DNA from: Anodontia alba
Taxonomy: Eukaryota; Mollusca; Bivalvia; Lucinida; Lucinidae
Assembly (NCBI GenBank): GCA_964016985.1
Contig: OZ024824.1
Span: 121,106,951-121,170,950, forward strand
Length of the DNA: 64,000 nt
Direction of reading: 5' to 3'
Shown here: one piece after another, positions 28,001 through 40,000 of the stretch
Layout: the number at the start of each line of letters is the position of its first letter
Numbering within the stretch: the stretch's first letter is position 1
The notes under the pieces: generated by a model
What the model was told of the DNA's origin: nothing
Database searches by the model: none
Seen by the model: the letters and a program-made list of their open reading frames with translations, nothing else
Program-made: the position numbers and the translations under genes

Positions 28001-31000
28001 GTGCATAATACTGGTTAACTGCTTTGAAGACTAAGCCTGCCCAGTAAACGTGTGGTTAGGTAAACTGACCACGCCTGACATGGCCCCATTGGGTTGACTG
28101 GGCCGTAAAACCTCAACACAAACAAAATTATAATTCTGACAGAGAAAGAGTTGTATCTGAAGCTTATAATTATTAAAGAATTAAAAAAAATGGCATCAAA
28201 ATAAGATGATTAGTCTGACAGAGACATATTTCAGAATATGCTTATAATTCTGACAGAAAAAAAAATGCTAGTATCAAAATAGGCTTATAATTCTGACAGA
28301 GAAATACTGGTATTAGAATATGCTTATAATTCTGACAGAAATACTGATATCAAAATAAGCTTACGCATGTAATTCTGACATAGAAATATTGATGTCGGAA
28401 TATGATTATAATTCTGACAGAGAAATACTGTTATCAGAATAATCTTACATATGTAACTCTGACAGAGAAATACTGATGTCAGAATATGCTTATAATTCTG
28501 ACAGAGAAATACTGATGTCAGAATATGCTTATAATTCTGACAGAGAAATACTGGTATCAAAATAAGTGTATACTTGTGATAGAGAAATACTGGTGTCAAA
28601 ATGCTTTTAATTTTGACAGAGATGTACTTGTATACCTGAAATAAAATGCCAAAAGAAATCAGTGGAGGAAAGAATGTTAAACAATTTTGAATTTCAAAGA
28701 GGGCAAATTTTCTTCTGTTGTTTTCAGAAGTTAGTCAGTTTCCATTAAAATGTATCCTTTGTAAAAATTTGTTACTTCATTCCCTACATAGGTACACTTA
28801 GATACTTAACTAATAGTTCTTCTTGTATTTATTCATGGTAGTTACATTCTGATAGTGTCTAACATAGGACCATTTCCGTTAGCCACAGTCCTATCGAAGA
28901 TTTTTTTTTTTATACAGCTTACTGATGTGTAGGGAACAAATTTGGCTTTCTGTGGTGACCCCAGTATTTTACCACATTACGAAAACACGCCTATTCAAAT
29001 ATATTGAAAATTTCACCACCAAAAACTGAAAGTTTTCAGATAAAAATTGTATTTATTTTTCATATTTCTACTCAAAACATAGATTGTGGGTACTCGGTTC
29101 TAACGAGTGTCCACAATCTATGATTTTGAGCAGAAATAAGAAAAATAATATATACCCCAGTAAACCCCAGTTTTACTATATAAAAGTGGGCTTTAAGGGG
29201 GTCAAAATTATATAGGCATGTGTCCGTGATGATGTGTGAATAGTGAATCTCCAGACTAGCCTGTGCATTGACACAGTTTGGCTGTTAGGATATTCTCTGA
29301 CCACCACACTATATTTAACCCTAAAGTGCTTATCATAACTGTAGCAAATGGCATTTTTTTTTTTTTTTTTTTTTTTTCGAAGAAAATAAGGATTGACATT
29401 TCTAGGAAAATGATTCACATGAAACGTCAAGTCTTATTTCTCTGAAATATGATATGAAAAATTTAAACTTCTGCTGTAATTTTGCATAGCACTTTAAGAG
29501 TTAAACTAACTATTCTGATATACCTATTTAAGCAAACCGTTTAGACCCAGATCCTGAAGGACTAGTTTGACAAGTTGATAAAAGTCTGAACTACATTAAA
29601 CTGCATTAGTTTTTATAAGTGGAAAAATATTAGTCATTGTAGCATGGTCCTGAAGCTGAGCTTTCAGCTTTTATCACAAGTTTTGTTGCAATGAGAGACA
29701 TAGCTCCAAAGGAGACACTTTTTCATTTAAAAAGTGTTGGTATTTTTTACTTATTTCTCCATGAAAGCTTAATGTTGTGAGTACTCATCTGATGAGTACC
29801 CACAACATATGTTTTCATGGAGAAATGAAAAAAAAAAAAAAAAATCTGGATTCCCACTTATCTGGAGCTATGAGGAAATTTTCTTAGTTTGGCTTTTCTA
29901 AGCTAAGCCTTTATTTTGGCAACAAATTTAACCCTTGTCATGCTGAATAAATTAAGATGCCACGGTCACCCCTAATTTTCAGCCAATCAGATTACTTGAT
30001 CCAGGTTGTTGATACAAAGTCACATTCTAAATGGCAAATGGTGCAGATCCAGATCAGTTGGCTTCTTCAGAAGCCAATTGATCTTGATCTACACTGTTTG
30101 CAAAGACAGGGTATATCCGGGATCAGCAGGACCAGGGATGATTTGAAGAGTCAAGGCTGTAATTGAATGCTTTAAAATTGCCTTTACAGTAGTACCATAT
30201 TTACTCTAAATATTGGGACACCATAACTCCTTACCATACTTGTCCTAAAATTTGAACTAGTCCAATTTACTACCTTGTTGTATCAAAAAAAAAAACTGCT
30301 GGATAAGTGCCAAACAGTGTTGACCCTGATCAGATGCTATGTTTTGTGGCATCTTGACGGGGTCTACACTGTATGCTCAGGTGTTTGTCCTAGTACTTCT
30401 GGGCCCAGTTGTTCAAAGCGTCGTTAGCTTAACGAGCTTGTTAAAGGTCATTTCGTTAACTGTTTTAGCAGATTCTATATACAATATTCTGAAATGTTTT
30501 GCTGAAAAAATGTGAGAAGCTTTTGCACTGCAAAAGCTACTCACATTTTTTCAGCAAAAAATTTCAGCATATCTGCGTATCACTCGATGTAAATTTTAAC
30601 GAATCGTTAACTAACGACGTCGTTAGCTTTGAACAACCGGGCCCTGGTAAATATGGTTAGGTGTTATCATAATTATTTCTTCTTTTTATAACCTGCCACG
30701 CGTTAGCAGTGGGGTGTTATGGTTTCATGGTGGATGTCCATGAGTCTGTCCTTCTGTCTGTCCATCTGTGTTTTCATTCCCAGACAATAACTTGAGTAAA
30801 TATCAGTGGATTTAACATTTTCACCAAACTTGGTGTGTGCATTGTTATTGTGGAGATCTGGTGTGGGATTGTTAATCGACAAATTTCGTCAGTTTTTGAC
30901 AAAGCTATGTCCCTACAACATGATAGTTACAGGGTCACGTTTTTTTTTATGGAACTTGATACTTTGTTAAAAAGGAGGCCTTCCAAAAATTAAAAAAAAA

Positions 31001-34000
31001 GGACCCTGTGATGTCAGCGTGGACACATCGACCAGCCATCTGAGGAGGGTTAACGCTGTCAGCTGACATTTTACCTAACATCCAGACATCATCACAACAT
31101 ACCATAATAACCCTAAATATTGGGAAAGACAGGCATCAACAGGTAGTAAAATAGACTTTTTCAAATTTTAGGATGTATGATAAGGAGTTAAGGTGTCCTA
31201 ATACTAGGGAAACTACGTAACTGAAAGATTGTTGAGAGTAATGTTAAACCTCGACTTAGACAAACAACAGCTCTAGATAACCGAAAAATATTCATGAAAA
31301 CATCTTGTGAGGACACCTAATGATATTTATACTGCATAGCTTTAGATAAGAGGGGTTATCAGGTAAATGGTTTTCTTGTTTTTCCATGAAAACATATCTT
31401 GTAGGTACTCATTAGAAATGCCTCACTGAGGCACTTTATTGGCACTAAGGCACTTCTAATGAGTACCCACAAGAAATATTAATACTTTAATTTTAATTAA
31501 ATTTTACCATACATCTGTATGCAGAATTTAGTTAAGTATTTTAACCCTTGTCCTGCTGAGCCCAGCTTTACCCTGCTTTTGCAAACTGTAGATCCAGATC
31601 AGTTGGCTTATTCACTGAAGAAGCCAACTGATCTGGATCTGCACTGTTTGCTATTAATTTATAGCAACAATCTAGATCAAGTTATGTGATTGGCTGAAAA
31701 TTAGAAGTAGGCGTGGCATCTTAATTTATTCAGCAGGACAAGGTTAAGCAGTAAATACAGTATAACTTGGATAACTGGAACTCAATTTATATACTGTGAA
31801 TAACTGTAACTAATATTCGAGTGCCCACTGGTCATTTTCTAAATACTTCAACCTTTGATGACTGGAATAACCTGCAACTAGAACTAAATTCTATTATCCA
31901 CTGTCTGTTCCAGTTACCCAAGTTTGACTGTACTGATTTAACCCAAGCCTGTGGAAATACGAAAGGATTGCCCTTGTCCCAGGACGTGTGATTTTTATCT
32001 CTCACCTGAGCTATTCTCAGGATGAACTATAGTGGTCACTTTCTGTCCGTGGTCGGTCTGTTTTTCTGTCCTTCCATCTGTTCATCTGTTATCATTATAA
32101 AACAGCAACTCTTCCAAAGCTGCTGAAGCAGTTGTACACTACAGTCCCTTTATAACACGGTTCGTTATAACACGGTTTTGGATATAACACAGTTCAAAGA
32201 TGGATCCAAAAAATGTATAGATTATATTGAAAAATGACCATAAATGGTCATTTTTCAATATAATCTATACATTTTTGTTCGGATATAACATGGTTGTTTA
32301 ACTAACACGGTTTATGATATGGACCCCAACAATAGTGCTATAAAGAGGTTGTGGTGTATGTAGGAATGTTGCTTTGGTTATTGGATTTAAAAAAGAAGCT
32401 GAAATTTTGGTGATTTGCCTTTTTGTTTGGTTGTGATGACAACTGAAAGGTCCCATATAATGGGAAAATAGTTTAATTGTTTTTTCTCCATAATGCTTGA
32501 AGTGATGTAAGCCATATTTGGCAGTTATGATCATTTGATGTTTATGTGAACCAGTGGCCATTTTGTTTAGTTACCATGGCAGAATTTCAAAACAGGAACT
32601 TTGCACCAGCAAGAAAGGAAGACCTTGTTAAGCACCAGCAGGGAAATTAGAAGACTGTTGAGTTGTCTCTTGTCTGGCCTTGTAAAGAGACATGTAGCAC
32701 AGGTGGGAGTGGCAACATGCAGTTGAAATACCTATTCTCCCATCAGTTCTTTACTTATTCAGTGAAGATGAGAGCTTAACAAGTCCCTGGTGAAGATGAA
32801 TAGATTATAAAAAGAATGACCTTGGAGAGCAATAAACACACACTGACACAAAGACACTTAGGTGGCTCAGTTGGATGTGCGTCCAACTGGTGATCAGGAG
32901 GTTGCGGGTTCAACCCTCGCCGGGTCAGCAACATTCTTTGGCGGAGATTGATCATGAAATACTTTCTATGGTCATTCTCTCCCTTCCGCTGATCTTTGAA
33001 GGGCACTTGTCAGTTTCTGGTGAGAGAATGTGCACAATACTGGTAAGCCGCTTAGAGGGCTAAGCCTGCCCAGTAAAAGTGTGATTAGGTAAACTGACTG
33101 TGCCTGACATGACCCCATCAGGTTGACTGGGCTGTAAACTTCAACACAAACAAACAAAGACAAAAACAGCTGAAATGTTTAAAAATAATGACTGAAGTAG
33201 CAAAAGCTTTAAGTTACAGTCAAAATTTTATCCTGTGAGGGTTATCTTCCCCTGCCCCTGTGCTGTATACATGTATAAAATGATATTGTTAAACATATGG
33301 AACCACCCAACCAACTTTCACCAAATTTCATGTGGATCACAAGAAAAGACCTCATGTTGAAACAGGATTGTTCAAATAGTCAAGCATCATTGACTGTAAC
33401 ATTCCATTGACTGTCATGCTCATATGTGGTAAAAAGATAATAATAAAAATACATTCTTCTTCTTCAAAACCAAGAACTGCTCAAGTGATGATCCTTTCAT
33501 TAGTTGCAATGACAAATTGAAAAAATGTTGCAGTGGCTATTTCACTCAGGTGAGCGAGCCATGGCTTATGGACCTCATGTTGTATATTTCCACAGGCCTG
33601 TGTGCTTACAGGGGTTTATGCTGTATATGGGCACAATACTGTATTTAGAATTATCTCTTTGACTTTCATGAGATACTATGTTTATTTTTGGAGGAGATAT
33701 AGGAAAACAAATGACATCATCTTTTGCTTAAAAAGCATTTTGTCCTGAAAATTATTTAACTCTCGGTAAAATTTTGAGCAGGCGACATATTGAAATATTT
33801 TTCCCCAGAAATCAGGATTTGACATTGGGAGACAGTTTTCACGAAATGTCATATCCTATTTTCTGTGAAAAATAAGAAAAATATTCCCAGTTTGTCATCT
33901 GCTGAATCAGCTAAGAGTGAAATAAAAGTTAATTTATTGTTACATTTTTCTTTGTTTGACTTCAGAACCCAGTGAAAGCTGTAAGCACAACAGTATGGAA

Positions 34001-37000
34001 TACGATCAAGAAACTGAAATATGCCGTCAGAGGACCTTTTGAACTTGACAGAGAGGTTTTACCTAAAATAAAGAAAGAACCCACACTAGCATACAACAGG
34101 GAGAGAGAATATCTGTGAGTGTACTTTACTTGGGCCATACAAAGCAAAAGGCTTCTGGGTGGTAGGGGTGGGGATGGGTAGAAATTATGATCAAATAGTC
34201 AAAGACAGGTAAGTTCGGGCCAAATGAGAAATTTATCTAGGTGGCTCAGTGAGCAGTCATTTCTAACAAAACAAATTTCAGAAAATGTATTCATCATGTA
34301 TGAGTATACATGGGTTTGGTCTTGGTACTTCGAACACAACTGCATCAGGCAGAAGGTAGCTGACAGCTTCTGAACTACCCTAATTTGTCCTTTACCTGGC
34401 AACCAGTGTTTTTTGACAGTTCAGATTGATAAATGCAGATGATCCTTGAGTTTTACGTGCTTCTATGTGTGTGTTGACACATACAAGCTCATGCCAACTC
34501 ACAGGTGACACACAGCATAGCTTCATAGAAAGGGAGTATCCTTCAGATGAAGGCAATATTGATAAGATAATTTTTGCTAAATAAGAGGGATGATCAAAAG
34601 TTCTCAGCCCCTTTACTTTGGGAATGACCAGGAGCAGAAATTATGCCATTATTTCTCAATATAATCTCCCTTTCCACGATGCTATTTCACCAATGCCATT
34701 CCAGCTTGCTTATCCCTTCAAAATAGAAGTTTTCTTCCTGGTCCCCCAAGTACTCATAAACAGCATCTATGACACCTTCATTGCTTCCAAAATTCCTACC
34801 ACAATGGTAAGTTTTCAGATTTGGAAATAGAAGTTCAAAGGGGCTAAATCTGGAGAATATGGGGCATGAGGAAGGACATCAAAGCTGCATTTATTTAGTC
34901 ACAGCAGCCATAGCAATTTGAGAGGTTTGGGCTGGTGCGTTATCTTGTAAGAACAGAACACCTCAAGTCAACTTTCCTCTTCTTTTCTTCACAATCTCCT
35001 GTTGCAGCTGCCTTAGTTCTTCTGCATAATATTCACCATTTATCATGTGACCTTCCTCAAGATAATCCACATTAATAATGCCCTGATTATCCTAGAAGTT
35101 AGATACAGCCACCTTCCCTGCTGAAGAAACTCTTAAATGTTCATTTCATACTCTGCTTTTCAGCCTTAGGATCAAAGTGAGGACCCAAATATCATTCTTG
35201 GGTCACAACTCGATGCATAGATTCCTCAGGGTCATCTTCATCGTATCTCACTCTGTGACATACAATCTCACAAAGTTTGGTCCATCTGGAAGGCAATTCC
35301 CATGAAAAATTCAAATCTCACAGAATTTTCAGACCACTTTACATCAGATTTAATGAAGAAATAAACATAGATCACACACTGTTGTGATTTCCACAAGTTT
35401 CTTACATGAAAACAGAAAAACTTTAGGCCATATTGGAAGAGCTCCAAAGTGATGTTTCAGAAACTCTCACAGAATATTGTCAACTCTCCCTTAAATTTTT
35501 GCCTTATCTCACAGATTTTAGTCCATTACTTATGGCATGTATGATTCATAGGGAGACAGGAGATACTTAGAAATATCAAGCCTGCTCTTCTTCTGGGCCC
35601 AGTTGTTCAAAGCGTCGTTAGCTTAACGAGCTCGTTAAGGGTCATTTCTTTAACTGTTTTAGCGGATTCAATATACAATATTCTGATATTTTTGGCTGAA
35701 AAAATGTGAGTAGCTTTTGCATTGCAAAAGCTACTCACATTTTTTTCAGCAAAAAATTTCAGCATATTTGCATATCACTCAATGTAAATTTTAACGAATT
35801 GTTAACTAACGACATCATTAGTTTTGAACAACTGGGCCCTGATATTTTGTTCTCCTGTCACACATGATCAGTTTTTGCACAAGCTCAACGTTTTTGTCTG
35901 TAGTAGCCTTATTTGGGCGCCCATTCATAATCTTCCACGCTCTCCCTCCCCTCTCCTAAATTCAACAGCTCATTTCTACACCATGCTGTAAGAAGGAGAC
36001 TCATCCCCAAGGGTTTTAAATCGAGGGTTGAGCGCAAGACTATGGTAACTCAAACATATTTTTGAAACCCTTGTTTAGGGGCAACTTGGACCCCTTTGTA
36101 AACAATACAAATTTAGGTGCCATTGCTCATACGAGCAATGGCACCTAAATTTTCATTGTTTACAGAAAGAAATGTTGTAATCTTCATAACGCCTTCATGG
36201 TGAGGAGATTAGGTTTGGGGAAAAACAACCATCTGACTTACGCCAGTCTTGCACTCAACCCTGAAATGAAGTCATCATGAATTTTCTTCGGGGACATGCC
36301 TTCTTACAGAAGTATTTTATGACTGTTCTTACTTCTGCTTTGTCCATCCCCAAGGGTTTTTAATGAAGTCGGCATAAATTTCCTTAGGGGACATGCCTTT
36401 CTTACAGGTGCTTTATGACTGTTCTAGCTTCAGCTTTGTCCATTTTCTAGATGCTTAACACAGCCTTCCCATGTTTGCAGCGAATTCCTATTGAAATCAA
36501 TGGCTTGAATTTTTATTCTTTCTACCAAAGATGTTGAATATGATAAAATTATCAACTAATAGGGGTTTCATTTAAATGTCTTTATTCTCAGTATCAGGGC
36601 TGGAGAAAATACCGGTTCTTCTGTCCAAGACTGGATTTTAAAAGGCTTGACCAATTTTCACATTAGAAGGACATCAAAAAATTGATCCATGATAATTCAT
36701 GTTTTCTAATGTTCGACTTTAAAATTTACACCTTATTTAGAGCTATAAAAACAAACAAACTTTTTGTCAACACACAGCACTACGCATATACTGGATATAG
36801 CCTGGAGCAATCTGCTCATTATCGCAATGTCGCTTGATCCGCGTGTCTAAAATAAGTAACTGACATGTGAAAAATCAATACCGGTTGTTACCATATTTAT
36901 CCTAAATATTGGGACACCTTAATGCCTTACTGGTCCTAAAATTTGAACAAGTCTAGTGTACTACATCTTTTATATTGCTGGCTGAGTGGTAGACTGTGTA

Positions 37001-40000
37001 GATGCAGATCAGAAGCTGCGTGTTTAATGGCATCTGATCTGGGTCTACACTGTTTGCTTAGGCCTGTCTCTCCCAACACTTGTTTTCATGGAGAAATAAG
37101 AAAAATATTATCTGGGTACCCCTCTTATTGATCTGGAGCAATGAATAAGCACCTGGAAATTGGCTAAATTAAGAATGAATATATTTTCTACAAATTGATT
37201 ATTAATCAGTGATCAGTCAGTTTTACAAAACAGATGATCGAGTGTGAAATTCAGGCTGATTCCCAACACTAGTTTATATACAAGTCTAGTTTCTTATTAT
37301 ATATGATTACAGGTTTGATATACCAAAAGAGAATAAAGAGTCATTCTTCAATAATGCCGAGAGGTCAAGAATAGTGGACTTTATCTTGCGTCGTCAGCCC
37401 TTTGGTGAAGACAAGAATGAAGCATACACCTTTGGTAGGTCACATAATTAGGACATCACTTAAGCAGAGTGTTCAGAAATGTATATAGAAAAAGGACTTG
37501 TTAAAGCTTACACTCTAGGTAAAAAATTCAGCAGGCGACATACTGAAATATTTTTCTTATTTTTGTAGTCCAATGGAGTCAATTTGCATGAAATATCAAA
37601 TCCTGATTTCTGGAAAAATATATGAAGAATTTGTTGTCTGCTGAATTTGCCCAGAGTGAGAGAGTGGTGATGGTTAAGGAGGAGTAACTGATGATAATTC
37701 TGGGAATTTTTTTTTTTTTTTTCTTCATAAAAAAATTGTTGTTGGTACTCATTAACCCTTGTCCTGCTGAGCCCGGATATGTCCTGCCTTTACAAACAGT
37801 GTAGATCCAGATCAGTTGGCTTCTGAAGAAGCCAACTGATCTGGATCTCACTGTTTGCCATTCAGTATTTGAATTTGTATCAACAACCTGGATCAAGTAT
37901 TCTGATTTGCTGAAAATTAGAAGTGGGTGTGGCATCTTAATTTATTCAGCAGGACAAGGGTTAGATGTGCCTTACTGAGGCTCTTCTAATGGGTACCGTA
38001 CATACATGCCATAAGCTGTGGACTGAAATCTGTGAGGTTTGGCAAATTTTTAAGGGAGATTTGATAAAATTCTGTGAGATTTTAACAAAACTCTTTAAAG
38101 CTGTACAAAAATAGTTAAAAGCCTTTATTTAAATGCAAAATAGTCAAAGCCTTTATTTAAATGAACAAATCTTATGGTAGAAACAAAAAAGCGTGATATT
38201 CTTTTTATTTTTTCATTAGTTGTTTTGTAAGATTGGTCTGAAAATTCTGTGAGATTTTAAAAATCTTATGGGAACTGGCTTCTGGATGGGCCAAATTCTG
38301 TGAGATTTTATCTCACAGTGTGAGATATGGCATGTATGGGTACCCACAGCACATGTTTTCATGGAAAACTGGAAAAAATTCCAGAATTATCCTCAGATAC
38401 TCCTTAACAAGTCCTCTGATATGCTAATTTAACTGGATCTAAAGTACAAAGGGTATACTTATGTGAGTCTACATATATTGAGGATCTTATATGAGTGGTC
38501 ATTTCATATGAAATTTATGAAATGAGCCTTTAGCCAGTTTCATAAATTTTATATGAAATGACCACTGCTATAAGATTCTGTTTATCATATGACTTCTAAT
38601 TTGTATTTAATAGCAGCAGAAGTTGAACCATTTTTCAACAGAAAGCGACGTCATAGACAGCATGATGAGGTTATGTGCCAGTAACCAAGTGTTATGTAAT
38701 GTGTGGCCGTATCATTTTATGACATGAAGTTATCCTTTTATTAATAGCAATGTCATATGATAAACTGGGAAGTTAACTCTTCTCTCTCTCTTCCCCTCAC
38801 CCCCATGCAAAGGCACACACACACACACTCACACACATAAGCACACATGCATTCATACTATTAGTTGGATTCTTGACAGGTGACAGGGTTTATACTCCTT
38901 CCTTGAGAAGTATGTCACTCTACTATGCCAGGAGGGTGAACACACTTCTCAGAAAGGTAATATGAGTGCATGTTCCCTGTCAAGAATCCAAGTAGCTTTT
39001 ATTGATCAGGCAGTTCTAATAAAATGTCCCTTTAATATCATTAAATATTTGTTTTCTTGAGTTACCTGGACCCCGTTGTTTAAAGCATTGTCAGCTTAAC
39101 GAGCTCATTAGTGGTCAAAATGTTAACTGTTCTAATAAGTACAATATCTGATTCACAGGTATTTTTGCTGAAAAAATGTGAGTAGCTTTTGCATATACTC
39201 ACATTTTTTCAGCAGAAATATAAGCCTATAAGCCATATCTAATGATCAAAGTTTTAACGTTAGATCAAAGTTTTAACGATACGTTAACTAACTACATTGT
39301 TAGTTTTGAACAACTGGGCTCAGTTGTTCAAAGCTAACGATGCCGTTAGTTAACGATGCGTTAAAATTTACATCAAATGATACGTAAATATGCTGAAATT
39401 TTTTGCTGAAAAAATGTGAGTAGCTTTTGCAGTGCAAAAGCTACTCACATTTTTTCAGCAAAAAATATCAGAATATTGTATATTGAATCTGCTAAAACAG
39501 TTAACGAAATGACCCTTAACGAGCTCGTTAAGCTAACGACGCTTTGAACAACTGGGCCCAGAAGAAAATCCTAGGCATGTAAACAAGCTGTCAGTGTTCA
39601 AGTCATTGAAGGTTTACTGTGCCTTGTATATGGATTTTGTTTTTTGTTTTTCAGGTGTTAGTAAGATGTTGTCTGACAACTACTACTGCTCAGCTTACCC
39701 TCTTCATGAGGTAAACTGTTTTATCCAGAACTTAACCCTTGCCTTGCTGAATAAATTAAGATGCCATGCCCACTTCTAATTTCCAGCCAATCAGATTACT
39801 TGATCCAGGTTTTTGATAGAAATTCTTAATATATTAATATATTTAATGACAAACAGTGCAGATCCAGATCAGTTGGCTTCTTCAGCTTCAGAAGCCAACT
39901 GATCTGGATCTGCACTGTTTGCTAAGACAGGGCATGTCCTGTTCAGCAAGAGAAGGGTTAATAATTTTCTTATTTTGTTCATGCCTTTTCCACTGATTCA

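Larger units (their letters stand above)
31947..33598. mobile_element. composite element with AGCCTGTGGAAATA ends
   Basis: The outer pair AAGCCTGTGGAAATAC / GTATATTTCCACAGGCC, and inside it TCTCACCTGAG / CTCAGGTGAG, bracket a GGTCGGTCTGTTTTTCTGTCC stretch typical of tandem-type repeats. A family H MITE and an S1 SINE have inserted into it. No transposase is visible. Confidence 0.5.
34585..36440 (-). pseudogene. mariner-like element relic, minus strand, with nested insertions
   Basis: Read on the - strand: [13 protein letters not shown] near 36340, [20 protein letters not shown] near 35930-35870, [11 protein letters not shown] near 35220, [20 protein letters not shown] near 35090-35030, [12 protein letters not shown] near 34950, [14 protein letters not shown] near 34850, then a roughly frame-shifted C-terminus. 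The third catalytic position is Asn (PLN) where Asp is usual, and there are several stops. The left terminal repeat is GAGGGATGATCAAAAGTTCT at 34585; the right one is not found. A family C element (35594-35840) and a small MITE (36021-36264) interrupt it. Confidence 0.85.

Noticed and set aside
27010..28620. CRISPR-like array of regular repeats
   Set aside because: The units are contiguous and similar throughout, with no unique spacers, in a eukaryotic intron; it is a minisatellite.
38630..38690. Possible alternative exon between exons 4 and 5
   Set aside because: It follows an AG but has no usable GT donor and no anoctamin similarity; exon 4 joins exon 5 in frame.
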